The position numbers were made by a program, and so were the translations under genes. DNA of 64,000 nt, taken from assembly GCA_009760855.2 (NCBI GenBank), contig WPIO01000043.1, forward strand, positions 434,001 to 498,000, read 5' to 3'. Numbering within the stretch: the stretch's first letter is position 1; the number at the start of each line of letters is the position of its first letter. Below, piece by piece: positions 46,386 to 58,931 of the stretch. The stretch is from Cristatella mucedo. Lineage: Eukaryota; Bryozoa; Phylactolaemata; Cristatellidae. The notes under the pieces were generated by a model, which worked only from the letters and a program-made list of their open reading frames with translations, ran no database searches and was not told the DNA's origin.

Positions 46386-47105
46386 GATTGGTGTGAACGG
46401 ACAAGGATCATACGAAGAATCGCCGAACTACAATATGCCTCAGGGCTTTGTGCTTGATACGGTTCGTTCACTGTTTATGCTCTCCCTTTTGTCAAATCTG
46501 CATGCTGAAGTGATTGCCAGGCACAATCTAGGCCTTCAATTATATGCAGATGACACTCAGCTATACAATTTCTTTTATTTATCCCAGTACCCAGCACTTC
46601 AAGTTCTCTACCTTGCTGCATGAATAGAGGACATCCGCACATGCATGGCAGAAAACGTTCTTAGATTAAATGTTAAAACCAACCTTATTGGTAAAACAAG
46701 TATGATTCAGAAATTTTAAAACTATACGTTCAAAATCGACAGCCAGCATACCTTTTGTTGTATGTACACAAAATATAGATGTGCTGTTCCAAAGCGACCT
46801 TTCGTTAGATGACCACACAAACTCTGCAGCCAACTCTGCCTTCGTTCAGCTACATAACAGTGCTAAAACTTGGGCTTTTTTAGACAGGGATACCACATTT
46901 AAGCTGGTCAATTGATTTATTAGATCCCGTCTCGATTTCTATAATTCACTGCTTGCTAATCTACCGGCCTATGCAATTAGGTGATTGCAGTTGGTATAAA
47001 ACTCTGCCACTAGGCCTCTCTGTCGTGAGCTTCACAGTTGCCACGTCGCACCACGTCTAGACGACATGCTCTGGATCTTCATCAAGGAGCGTATCAAAAT
47101 TAAGA
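46386..47105 (+). mobile_element. LINE A RT fragment
   Basis: Codes, with stops, for MPQGFVLDTV, NLGLQLYADDTQLYNFF (YADD intact), SDLSLDDHTNS and LVINSAT-like pieces, ending before the C-terminal block. It runs straight into the duplicated segment at 47110. Confidence 0.75.
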
Positions 47106-47109
47106 ATTC

Positions 47110-48650
47110 ACCACTGACGTGCTTCACCACTGACTTTTGCACCGAGTGCTTCAAAAAAGAGGCTGCATAGTTAAAGTATGGGTTTCATTTAATCCACTTT
47201 CGATAGTTTTGCCGTCGTTTAAGCTACTGACTGACAGGTGCGGGTGACTGCAAAACGTAAAGTATACGGCCAATCACTGAAAAGTCAGCAGTGTTTATAC
47301 AACGCATATTAAACCCGAAGGGTCACTGTAATAATGCAAAACTTAAGGATAAGGATAATCACAATGCTACGCAGAAAGAAGAATATATCGGGCAGTCAGC
47401 AGAAGTGTAACAAACAACTTTTGAATCCAGAGGTGGACTCACAAAAGTTAAAAATATATATATATTTTGATTATCCAATTTGATTAGTGATTGATTTTGA
47501 ATTGATGTCACATGAGCCTCCGAAGTCAGAAAGCCAGTCATCTCAAAATTGATTTAAGCTTAAAATTGGGTTAATATTTTTGATAAACATTGCCCAAGGG
47601 AAACGTACATTTGCTGGAGAAATTTGCTGTAGTCACTACCTATAGACCAGAGTTCTGCAAAGATTTCGGACTACTAGGCCATTTTAGGATATCAAGAAGG
47701 CACACTGGACTAGAAGAAACCACGCCCACTCAGCCGGCCCGCCGGGACGGGAGTGGTCAGCCGGACAAACAAACAAAATGCCGTAACTGACGCCGAGACC
47801 CACGGCAATTATAGGGCAGACATTTATCACCCCAACCCGGCCATGCGCTTCTGTTCATTCAAGCACCTGACATCAGTAACAAAAATAAACATGGGCAACA
47901 GTTTGAACTGCAACTAGCAGTAATGAAGGGGAACCAAACCGCGACAATTCAACTACTAACTATTATATTGTACTCCTTTCACAGCAAATTTAATGTGCCT
48001 AGAAAGAGGTTGAGTTCTCTCTAAAGTTGTATATCAAATGCATTATTATTATTATTACAATTGTTAATTATACAGATCCGTCAACAAATGACAGAGGGGC
48101 CGCTAGGCTGGACTGAAGCACTAGCTACGCCGAATCTGGCCTAATGGCCGGAGTTTACCGACCTATTGACTATCCTTTTAACTGTGTTTAATTAATGTCT
48201 TCCCTATTTAATGTGCTGCAGGTGACTAGTTGTTTCATTCCGGAAAAAAATACGTTTGTAGCTGCTCACACATTTAACGGAGCAGAGCTGTCGGTGCGTA
48301 GCTTAATCGCGCCACTAGCTTGCTATCGTGAACGAATCACTGTGCTTTATCACTGCATTACACGCACGCGACATGTCTTACGGCTGCCGGTTGGGACAGC
48401 CTACATTTCATGCTTGGAAATCTCTCTCAATGCGGCGCTTGCGAGCTCGCTAAGTAAACAAGCGCTACCGCTCAATGGCGGCCTGGGCCCGATGTCAAAG
48501 GGTCAAACTTTAGGATGCTGGAGTTTAAATAGTTAGCTGATTCAACAGCCTCTTTTTAAAGGCTGTCAAAGAGCCCTGACGGCTATCGCTACCGCTCGCA
48601 GTGGACAACAAGGGCTCGTTCTCTGGAGGATTCAAATCCATGAAATAGGT
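47110..48650 (+). repeat. Direct duplication, copy 1
   Basis: Two blocks (47110-47640 and 47965-48650) recur in the same order at 51243-51780 and 51805-52350, e.g. AGTGCTTCAAAAAAGAGGCT, CTACTGACTGACAGGTG and TCGGGCAGTCA. A 325-bp stretch (47640-47965) is present only here. The block includes an eroded LINE A tail and the start of repeat C. No coding potential was recognised. Confidence 0.75.
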
Positions 48651-48915
48651 CGTGAAAAGCAAGCACCATACCCCTGTGCTAATACCCAGTGGCGCATCTC
48701 AGCGATGTTTAGAGAAAAAGATAAGCGCAGGCTAACAGCAGCTACTCACAAGAGCACTCGACGAGCTTGGCGCTACAAAGGCGGCGTACAAAATGGCTGA
48801 GCAAATCCAACCATTTTGCATGCCGCCTTTTGGCACAGGCTCTAAGCAAAAGGCGAAGGAAATCATGTGACCATAACTTATGAAAGAAATTCTTAAAGAT
48901 AGGCAATGCAAAAAT
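48525..48915 (+). repeat. Dispersed repeat C, longest copy
   Basis: Starts GCTGATTCAACAGCCTC, contains GAGCCCTGACGGCTATCGCTACCGC, a B-box-like inverted GGATTCAAATCC, and CACTCGACGAGCTTGGCGCTAC, and ends near AAGGAAATCATGTGACC. Parts recur at 340-560, 1363-1690, 27255-27315, 34285-34345, 52225-52400 and 58325-58440. It has no open frame; it may be a non-autonomous element of unknown class. Confidence 0.55.
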
Positions 48916-48954
48916 CGCACAGGTCAGAAAATTAAAAAGGTACCAACGATGCAA

Positions 48955-50560
48955 ATAATAATAATAATTTGATTTTGGGTCACTACCTTAGAGAACTCAA
49001 CATCTATTCCCGTGCTTTACAACTCACTGCAAGGCAAGCAATAACCAATCATTGATAAAAGGCTATGTATCCGGCTTATGAAGGGAAGCAAAGACAAACA
49101 ATTGTCATAATCGGACTAGATCTCAGAATCGCACTGCAGGCTTACGGCCGCTGGTAATTAGGGGCCAGTCTAGCAATAGTATCTCAACGGTACTCGGTGA
49201 ACGGTGAGCGAAGCACACAGGACAAGTACAGGTCCACTGGGCTACTACACCACGGCGAGCTGCTGTTTCCTCTAGTCATTACGCACTCAGTTTACTAGCG
49301 CACAGTCGTGTATAAAAATAACTCACTCGGTCACGGCCAAGGCGGCGTGGTGGAACGGGTAGGTTTTCAGCCTCTTTTCTCATGTAGGCAAGTCAGGAGA
49401 TGGCAGTCAATCTCAGTCGCTAGTGGATTCCAAGCTTTGGGTTGGTGGTAAGTGAAATCACGGCCTCCGAGATATTCGAAGTTGGCCACGGCAAACGTTT
49501 TTTCCCAGAGCCTGGCAATGACCGGTGGTTCGTCTGAAGATTTGAAGTGAAACTAATTCCGATTGGCAGGCCTCCGGAGCAGAATGATAGAACGATGGGA
49601 TAAAAGTGATAGACTGGATCCAGACGTCGATGCGCTATTTGATAGACGGCAGTTGCAGACTGGTTAGCAGTCACGCACTGTGGAAGCTGCGTTGCCTTCG
49701 CACAGATAAGCGAAGCAGATGAGATATGTTCCAACTCTTGGAGCCTTATTACGCAGGCCGGAAGACTTACAAGTACGCTTTAAGTTACAGACGTCTAGGT
49801 GCAAATTCTCAAATGCATGGCAAGGTTTATTGTGGTGCTCTTACCTAAGCAAGCTCGAATTTTCGTAATGTTATGTAGATTAAAATAGCCAGACATAAAT
49901 TTGAAGCTGAGAAGTTAATTTTAAGAGTCATATTCCAGAGGCAGGCTGTAGGAGATACGTTGGTCTGGCAAAGAAGATTTGAAAAGTTGGGCTGTAAGTT
50001 TCTGATTAATTTAGTAATTCAGCAGTGCTTACGCTGTGGAGTAATTTTCTCGAAATCCTGATTAGAACTTACTAGCTATTTTTGATGTTTGAATATAGGA
50101 GATTAAATAGTCTGCAAATAGTCGTTGCAGATTATTAATTAGAAATGGCAGTCGGTAAACAAGGTAGAAGTTGTTTAAGTTCTGGCTTAGTGTCAACGTC
50201 TCAATCACTGGCCTGAAGATGCCCTCTTTTAAAAATACTGTGAAATAGCTTAAAGGTAACAACAGCTTTACTTTGTTAGTTATGCCGAGTAACGGTAAAT
50301 CTATCCATCTTATAAGGAGAATAGTAAGAATACTGTGTTCAGGGCTCGTATTCTTCTTGGACTTTGTGATAAAATTCGAGATCAAGGCAGCACTGACACG
50401 CTTGGGGTGGACATCGAAGGGAAGAGCACGGAAAGCAGGATAAAGATTCAGACAAGAAGGGTGTAATTCTAGAGATAGATTCACTTATTTTAATAATTTT
50501 CGGGAGAAATATGTTAGAATAATGAGCTGCTAATTCACCACAACGGTCGCTAGGCATAGC
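48955..50560 (-). mobile_element. LINE A-like, strongly decayed copy
   Basis: (ATT)n at 48955, a hairpin-like TAGAGAACTCAACATCTATT, then a badly eroded body. At 50062-50484 the minus frame still shows KKNTSPEHSILTILL, NFYLVYRLPFLINNLQRLFADYL and SYIQTSKIASKF, which correspond to the RT fingers of the intact copy. Confidence 0.6.
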
Positions 50561-51242
50561 GCTAATTTGGATATCATTAAGGACAAAGCAAAAGAAAAAA
50601 GTAGAAGAAGCAAATTAAAAACATGATACTGAATCACGTAGACCACTGATCTGGAAGCAAGCTGGTGCCGGTAGCCAACCGAACGTCGCACCTTAGCAAC
50701 TTGCGTGTACTTCTATAAAGCAGCTCACTTGCAAGATGCATGCCGATTGCAAAGCCCACATCGGACATTGAAGGGACCAGGTACACGTGTATATGATAGA
50801 AACACGCACATAGCCAAAATGCCTGTTTGTCATGCATCTGAGTTTCGTAGCTTATGCTACGCTGTTTTGGGATTTTTTCTCCTGCTCGTAGCCCACTTTT
50901 TGGTCATTAGTAATTTTTGGGAACCCCCTAAGGTTGTTTACGCAATGTAGTTTTTAAAAATTGTAAACTAATAATGAGATGTCAAACGTTCATGTCCCAT
51001 CTTTGCTGTATTGATCGTAATGGGTGCTTGAAGGTAAAACATATCGTCGCCTCAGTTATATTTCTCAGTACATTGCCGCTATAGCAAGGTGCTTAAGCTG
51101 TAAAAGGTGAAGGAACAGCCACATTTAAATAGCAGTAACCTTTGCAGCAATCATCGTGTTGCAAGAAGCAGCTATGGAGGATCGCCGGCACCACGACTCA
51201 CACACACGTCTCACGGGTCATTTAGCATTAAACCGTAGTTAT
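50561..51242. other. Intergenic, no feature seen
   Basis: An 81-codon plus ORF at 50705-50950 contains a hydrophobic run (LCYAVLGFFLLLVAHFLVIS). No homology or regulatory context supports it. Confidence 0.4.
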
Positions 51243-52350
51243 TAAACTGACTTTTGAACCAAGTGCTTCAAAAAAGAGGCTGTATAGTTAAATTATAGGT
51301 TTCATTAAATCCACTTTCGTTAGTTTTGCCATCGTTTTAAGCTACTGACTGACAGGTGTGGGTGACTGCACGACGTAAAGCGTACGGCCAATTGCTGAAA
51401 AGTCAGCAATGTTTATAAAACGCTAATTAAACCCGAAGGGTCAAAGTAGCGTTACAAAACTTAAAGATAAGTACTATCCTAATGTTACACTGAAAGAAGA
51501 ATGTATCGGGCAGTCAACAGAAGTGTAAGAAACAACTTTTGAATCCAGAGGCGGGCTCACAAAAGTTAAGAATAAATATACTTTGCGATTATTCATCTTG
51601 ATTTGTGATTGATTTTTCATTGATTTCACGTGAGCCGCTAAAGTCGGAAAACCAATAATCCCTAAATTAATTCAAGCTTAAAATTAAAGTATTATCTTTG
51701 ATAAGCATTGCTTAAAGGAAACGTACATCTGCTTGAGAACGTCCCTGATTGCATAAGTTATCACTACCCATAGAGTGTTTCTGAAATTCCAATATATTCG
51801 ATCGTGCTTCCTATTCAGCAAATGTAAAGTGCGAAAAAAAATTTCTGAGGGCAGTAAATAAAAGTATTATTTGTTTATTATATACATAATATATTTTCCT
51901 ATTTAATATGCTAAAGATTACAAATTGTTTTACTTTGAAAAACATTCGTTGGCTGCTGCTCGTTAAGTAAGTGGAGCAGACCTGTTTGTGCATAGCTCAA
52001 TTGTGCCACCAGCTCGCTACTTTGAAAAATCACCATGCTTGCTCACCATAGTACAGGCATGTGACGTGCCTTAAGACAGCTAGTTTAGATATATTACATT
52101 CAATGCTTGAGAATCTCTCAATTACACTCATGCGAGCGAGCTCAGAAGAATGCTCTACCTAATAATCGCTGCCCAAAATAAATGCCAAAAGGTCAAATGT
52201 CATACAACTAAAGTTAAAGGTTATCTGATTCAATAGCTCATTTTTATAGCTGCCGATGAGCCCTAACGGCTGTTGCTACTGCTGGCAGTGAGCAATCAAG
52301 GATTGTGGTCTGCAAGATTAGAATCCACAACCTGGGTCTCAAAAACAAGC
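51243..52350 (+). repeat. Direct duplication, copy 2
   Basis: More AT-rich and shorter than copy 1, with many transitions but clear collinearity. Its end runs into repeat C and then the 5' leader of a LINE A copy at 52430. Confidence 0.75.
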
Positions 52351-52400
52351 ACAAATCCCCCCTCGGCAAGTGGCCCGGTGGGGATGTTAGCCGAATTGAA
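52225..52400 (+). repeat. Dispersed repeat C fragment
   Basis: TAGCTCATTTTTATAGCTGC, then GAGCCCTAACGGCTGTTGCTAC and GCAGTGAGCAATCAAGG parallel the first 200 bp of the copy at 48525. Confidence 0.55.
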
Positions 52401-53622
52401 TGAAAACGATAAGCCCAAGCAGATGTTTCTCGCCTCCTGACATAGAGTGCTCTAACGTGCGTTCGTTTTCGTTGCAGAATTCTTCCGAAAACCCAAGTTT
52501 TTGCCAAATTCGTATACAGAAACAATACATCTAAGACCTTACAAAAGCTATTATGATTGTTATTTAATCGTAGCGCGTAAGAAATTACGTGCCTATGTAT
52601 ACGCTTATCGCTTCAGGCTGCTGGGTCTCCCACGCCAGCTGCTGCCATAGCTAAGCCTGCGGCTAGTAACCTGCATGTTAGTTATGATCTTCAGCAGCTT
52701 TTATCGCTTCATCATCGTCGATCAAATGCATTTCTAGATATTAATGCAGTTTCTAAGATTCGTGAACTATGCATTAACAAAAGAAAAGCTGTGGCCGGAA
52801 CCGCCAGCTCAGATGTCGGTCGTTGAGCTGGAACTGCGAGAAGAGTACCCGCTCGTTTGGTATTCCTAGCATTGTCTCGAACCGCTTAGCACGTTCCCCC
52901 GCATGTGTCACTGTGATCTCTCTAACATAAAATAGCATAACATAACATAACAGTTGTCCGCAGGCTTGTTATAACTTCCCGGCGAGACGTAACGCTTGCC
53001 TTTGGAATCCTCGTTCAATGTGCAAATAACCTCTGGTAATAAGATACCTTATTTCTGAAAATGGTATCGACCTGCTCGACCTAACTGAGACTTGGCTTAA
53101 ATTTGATAAACTGCCCGATAATTACAGACGTTAATCCAACTGGTTTCTCATTTTTTTATTTTGCACCCCTGGATCAATCAAAACTGAAGGTAGAGTTGCT
53201 GTTATCGTGGGCTCATCATTTAACTTCAAGCCTTTTGCAGTACCCTCGAAGCAATCTTTTAAATCGATTCTCTTGGTCTAACCCAAAAAACAAGCAACCG
53301 ACAGTGGCAGTAGTCTATCGCCCACCAGGTACCAAATCCTCCTTTATCTCAGATTTCTCTGATTTCGTTTCGATTTTGTGTGCAAGAAATCGATCCTTCC
53401 TCGTTATGGCGGATTTCAACGTTCACTGACTATTTATTTGACACCTTCAGCACTGAATTTCGTGCATTGACTGATTCATTGTCTCTTGTGGCTCATGTGC
53501 ATGGCCCTACTCGCATCAAGGGTCACATACTGGACCAGATTTTCTCATGCAACCGCACTCTGTCATCACCAATTACTACCAAATTCTGATTATCTGACCA
53601 CCTGCAGATCTCATTCAATCTA

Positions 53623-54682
53623 ATGTAATTTAATGTAGTTTATGTCCGTCTGTAACTCCACAAAGTCATCAAGACCATGTGGGTGTTACGCAGGAGAGTT
53701 TTTTATAGCCCACTCACAGCCTAAGCGGCTTAGAAAGTGGGAAGCATAGCAGAGTCAGGAGAGCAGTTGAGGTAGTGAGTAGCACGGAAGTAGCAGCTCA
53801 GGACCACTGAAAAGGATGAGCTATAGTCGGCAGTAGAAGAGAAGTTGTCGTTGCATAAGAGTTGTGGAAGCGAGTTCCACAGTCTAGGACCTGCAGAGCT
53901 AAAGCTTCTGTCGCCAACGGGCTTTAAGCGGAGGATTGGAACGGCTAAGTTATTATCCACACAGGACTTGAGGGTGCGAACCGTCTGAGACTGATGCAGC
54001 AGTTTAGCTAGGTACGAAAGAGCCAAGCCGTGGCGGGCCTTGTGGGTCAGTGTAAGAACTTTGCTCTGTATCCATTGATCAATCGGCAGTCATCCTAGCT
54101 CTTTTAGCGGAAGAGACACGTGCTCAAACCGCTGGGACTTGAAGACTAGCCTTGCAGCCATATTCATAGTCGGTTGCAGCGTCCTAATTGCTTTCTTAGG
54201 CAGCAAAGCCAAATAGGAATTACAATAATCAAGCCGAGACAAAACTAAGGAGAGGGTTAAAAATTGTACAAACAACTGTGGGAGACAGCTCCTAATCTTG
54301 AATAGGGATCGGACGTGATGGCAACCGGTAGAAGCAGTCTTCTGAATGAAGCTTTTAAAATTGAGGCAGTCGTCGAAAGTGACACCTTAATTTCGAGCAC
54401 GTGGTGAAGGTCGCACAATAGCATCACCTAATAGAACAGCAAAGCCTTTTAATCCAGCCACACGCTTAGAATGTCCTATGAGCAGCAGTTCGGTTTTATC
54501 ATCATTTAATTTCAGGAATTTTTCCGACATCCAGGATCGAAAATCGGCAAGTCAACCATTTAGTTTCTCAGTTGCCATGGCAGATTCTGACTGTTTGAAT
54601 GACAAATAAAACTGAGTATCATCAGAGTAGAAGTGATTTCCTATTCCATGAGCTTTAATCACTTTTCCCAGAGGTTGTGTAT
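53623..54682 (-). mobile_element. LINE B, inserted into LINE A
   Basis: The minus strand reads from the RT palm (YSDDTQFYLSFKQSESA at 54552-54640) through the C-terminal half (VLSRLDYCNSYLALLPKKA, RSFSSAGPRLWNSLP) to the 3' tail. AATCTA flanks both ends (53617-53622 and 54683-54688), a 6-bp target duplication. Outside it, the LINE A sequence is continuous with the intact copy at 29441-29460. Confidence 0.85.
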
Positions 54683-55210
54683 AATCTACAGTGTGTATGC
54701 CCACCTCCTCTAAATTAACCTGTGAATCACGACACCTCAAGACCCTTGACATTGGCACTGTCCGTGCAAGAGTATCTGCTTCACCTCGGCTGCTCAGTCC
54801 TCCCTCCGATCTGTCATCATAGGTAGAGAGCTACAACACGACACTATCGGACATGCTCGACGAGTTTGAACCTCTGACCGAGCGCACTGTGGGCCCTTGC
54901 CCAGACGGCCTATGGTTTACCACAGACAATAAACTAGCCAGGTCTACTAAGCGCAAGCTTGAAATGCATGCAAAAGATCAGGACTGACTGTCCATCGACA
55001 GGCATATGAAGACTACTGAAGTTCGTACCAATCGATCCTAGCAAAGGCCAATTCTAGCTTCTCTAAAAATATTTCTGATTCACAGATGCACAATCCAAAA
55101 ATGCTGATGTCGACGATCAACTATCTCCTCAAGCACTGCCAGATTAGCTCCTTACCTGATCATCCTTGTGATGATCTAGCCAATCGCTTCTCTCGATTCT
55201 TTGTGCAGAA

Positions 55211-56304
55211 GCTGATTTGACTGTGTAGCTAATGTGGTCGTCTAACAAGAGGTCACTTTGGAACATGGCACATAGATTTCAAGCTGATTCAACAGGAGAT
55301 ATGCTGGCAGAGCCAAAGTTGAGCGTCAGCCTTTCCAATTTGTGAATCACATTAGGTTCACCCTTAACTAGTAAGTTAGATTTATCATCGTTTAGTTTTA
55401 GAAAATTTGCTGCCATCCATGTGCGGATGTCATCAATACGTGCAGCACGTGAATTGAGAGAATTTGAGGTGCTCAAAGGCTGGGAGGGATCAAAGCAAAG
55501 GTACAACTGAGTGTCATCCGCAGTGAAGTAAAAGACTAGATTGTGCTTGGCAATCATATCAGCAAGAGGGAGAGTATAAACCATGAGAAGATCCAGACCT
55601 AGCACTGAGCCCTGAGGTACTCCATATTTCCGAGGTACTTCAGATGATCTTTATCAATTCACGTCAATACTCTGGAGTCTCCCACTGAGATAGGACCTGA
55701 ACCATTGCAGTGCAGTGCCAGTGATGCCCAGGCGAGATGAGAGGCACTCAAGAAGGACATGGTGATCGATAGTACCAAAATCTTACGAAAGATCAAGTAA
55801 GACAAGCAGAGACACTCTACCTATGTCAAGATTCCTAAGTAGGTCGTTGTACACCATTAGAAATGCTGACTCTGTGGAGTGATTTGCTCTAAAGCCAGAC
55901 ACGAACTTACTAGCAAGGTTTGAAGTTTCAATACACGAGCTCAGCTGGTCTGCCACGAACCGTTTCAGTGTCTTAGATAGGAATGGTAAAATGGAGACCA
56001 GGCGGTAGTTACTCATGTTCCCTTGGTCCAGTGTCGCTTTCTTGAGAAGTGGCCTGACTAGAGCTTTTTGAAAGTTGCTGGGACATGACCTAAGGCTAAT
56101 AACATTAATGATGTTAGTTATGCATGGCAGCAGCAGATCAATGCAACGTAGGAGCAGGACAGTGGAAATATGGTCAAGAGGACTTGCTGTCTTTTTTGAT
56201 TGGGATACGAACTTCAGGACGAGATCACTAGTGACCTGCTAAATGTAGACATGGAGGAGAAGCCAGGAATCGGGGGAAAAATTCTACTGGGGATGTTGTC
56301 ATCG
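55211..56304 (-). repeat. Inverted repeat, left arm (LINE A RT)
   Basis: About 1,094 bp that match the reverse complement of 56449-57541 almost perfectly, private mutations included (the LLVLLDLS stop, the GAATTGATAAAG stop, FTADD). The arms differ by only a few bases by eye, e.g. NLLVKGEP versus NLLVKGKP and STSNSLN versus STSISLN. Confidence 0.9.
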
Positions 56305-56448
56305 ATCCGGGGATGATGTCGACGATCAACTATCTCCTCAAGCGCTGCCAGATTAGCTCTTTACCTGATCATCCTTGTGATGATCTAGCCAATCGCTTCT
56401 CTCGATTCTTTGTGCAGAAGATAGACAAGATCATGGATTTTATTCATG

Positions 56449-57541
56449 CGATGACAACATCCCCAGTAGAATTTTCCCCCGATTCCTGGCTTCTCCTCCA
56501 TGTCTACATTTAGCAGGTCACTAGTGATCTCGTCCTGAAGTTCGTATCCCAATCAAAAAAGACAGCAAGTCCTCTTGACCCTATTTCCACTGTCCTGCTC
56601 CTACGTTGCATCGATCTGCTGCTGCCATGCATAACTAACATCATTAATGTTATTAGCCTTAGGTCATGTCCCAGCAACTTTCAAAAAGCTGTGGTCAGGC
56701 CACTTCTCAAGAAAGCGACACTGGACCAAGGGAAAATGAGTAACTACCGCCTGGTCTCCATTTTACCATTCCTATCTAAGACACTGAAACGGTTCGTGGC
56801 AGACCAGCTGAGCTCGTGTATTGAAACTTCAAACCTTGCTAGTAAGTTCGTGTCTGGCTTTAGAGCAAATCACTCCACAGAGTCAGCATTTCTAATGGTG
56901 TACAACGACCTACTTAGGAATCTTGACATAGGTAGAGTGTCTCTGCTTGTCTTACTTGATCTTTCGTAAGATTTTGGTACTATCGATCACCATGTCCTTC
57001 TTGAGTGCCTCTCATCTCGCCTGGGCATCACTGGCACTGCACTGCAATGGTTCAGGTCCTATCTCAGTGGGAGACTCCAGAGTATTGACGTGAATTGATA
57101 AAGATCATCTGAAGTACCTCGGAAATATGGAGTACCTCAGGGCTCAGTGCTAGGTCTGGATCTTCTCATGGTTTATACTCTCCCTCTTGCTGATATGATT
57201 GCCAAGCACAATCTAGTCTTTTACTTCACTGCGGATGACACTCAGTTGTACCTTTGCTTTGATCCCTCCCAGCCTTTGAGCACCTCAATTTCTCTCAATT
57301 CACGTGCTGCACGTATTGATGACATCCGCACATGGATGGCAGCAAATTTTCTAAAACTAAACGATGATAAATCTAACTTACTAGTTAAGGGTAAACCTAA
57401 TGTGATTCACAAATTGGAAAGGCTGACGCTCAACTTTGGCTCTGCCAGCATATCTCCTGTTGAATCAGCTTGAAATCTATGTGCCATGTTCCAAAGTGAC
57501 CTCTTGTTAGACGACCACATTAGCTACACAGTCAAATCAGC
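56449..57541 (+). repeat. Inverted repeat, right arm (LINE A RT)
   Basis: This is the arm in the original orientation of the LINE, continuous with its 3' half (57542-58312). A 144-bp spacer (56305-56448) separates the arms. The spacer carries a second direct copy of the host segment that ends at 55210. Confidence 0.9.
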
Positions 57542-58324
57542 CTACTTTCAGCTACAGCATTGCTAAAATTCAGGCTTCTTGAGATAAGAATACCAGGTCT
57601 AAATTGGTCCATGAATTTGTGACTTCCCGACTCTATTTCTATAACTTGTTGCTTACTGGCCTTTCGGCATGTGCGATCAGGTGATTACAGCTAGTGCAAA
57701 ACTTTTCTGCCGTGAACGTTGCAGTTGCTACATCACACCACTTCTCATTGACCTGAACTGGCTACCCGTCAAGCAACGGATTGACTTCAAGTTTTTGTCG
57801 CTCACCTTAAGGTCACTTAATTCTTTGTCTCCAGCCTATCTCTCAGATAAACTCCCCCACCAGGCCAAGCATCGTACCACCTGCTTCTCGGAATCCAACA
57901 GTTTGCCACTACCTCGTACAAACCTCAAATCCTTTGGAGATCATGCGTTTAGTTCATATGCTCCCAAAGCCTGGAACTCACTCCCGACTTGCGTCAGAAC
58001 ATCCCCTGACTTGATCACATTTAAAAAGAACCTATAAAAACACCTATTTAGGACATCATTTAGTGGGTCCCTGTGATTCGTCCTTGATGTGCTTATGAGT
58101 GTTAACACTTTGCATGCTGCCACTAACCACATTTGTATGCTGACCCTGTGCATGTCACCCCCTAGCCACATTGTTCATGTAGTTTATCGAGCATGATATT
58201 ACTCACGATTCAATTGCGTTTCCTTTTGCAGCAAATTTAAAGCGCCTAGGAAGAGATTGAGTTCTCTGATGGAGCTTTATCAAGTGCGATATTATTAATA
58301 TTATGGATATCACATCCAAGTGCA

Positions 58325-58440
58325 CTCGACGAGCTTACCACTACAAGACGTGTGAATTGGTTGGAGTTGAGAGGCGAATTGGTTCTAAGCAAAAGGTCAA
58401 GGAAATCATTTGATTATAACTTTTAAAGGACATGTAGCTA
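58325..58440 (+). repeat. Dispersed repeat C fragment (3' part)
   Basis: GTGCACTCGACGAGCTTACC ... GGTTCTAAGCAAAAGGTCAAGG ... TCATTTGATTATAACTT match the last part of the copy at 48525-48915. Confidence 0.55.
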
Positions 58441-58584
58441 TCTTGATGCTACTGTGCTAGTGGCTGGCCCTCTTGGTAGGGCAGAGGCCCGGGTGCCGCA
58501 GAGTAATTGTGAAGTCTCAGTCAATGATCATGACGTCCTCAGTGATGGGCACATGTGCTGCGTGATTCGGATCAGGGATATATA

Positions 58585-58931
58585 GAAAGATTATAATAAT
58601 AATAATAATAATAATATTGCACTTGATAAAGCGCCCTCAGAGAACTTAATCTCTTTCTAGGCGCTTTACATTTGCTGCAAAGTGATACCCAATAGAATAG
58701 TAAGTAAAATCATGCTTGAAAAACAAACAAAATGAATAACATGGTTAGGGGTTACATGCACTGGGTCAGCATGCAAATGTGGCTAGTGGCAGCATGAACA
58801 GTGTCAGCACGCATAAGCACATCGAGGACGAATCACAAGGACCCACTGAATGCTGTCTTAAATAGGTATGTTTTTAAGTTTCTTTTAAATGTGGTCAGGT
58901 CAGGGGATGTTCTGATGCAGGTCGGGAGGGA
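58585..58931 (-). mobile_element. LINE A 3' end, young
   Basis: Clean (ATT)n, hairpin and 3' UTR, almost identical to 20545-20890, cut at 58931 where the GC-rich R2/NeSL-like block starts. Confidence 0.85.

Larger units (their letters stand above)
52430..58312 (+). mobile_element. LINE A, decayed copy with nested LINE B and fold-back duplication
   Basis: The 5' leader and N-terminal region start at 52430; the endonuclease follows at 53290-53590 (TVAVVYRPPGTKSS, FLVMADFNVH, with the catalytic Gly changed). It is interrupted by LINE B (53623-54682) and resumes at 54683 (ATCTACAGTGTG). It is then broken by an inverted duplication (55211-56304) and runs through RT to hairpin and tail at 58312. 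RT pieces include [24 protein letters not shown] (Y of YADD replaced by T) and FSSYAPKAWNSLPTCVRTSP. Stops are shared by both inverted arms, so the element was dead before the duplication. Confidence 0.85.
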
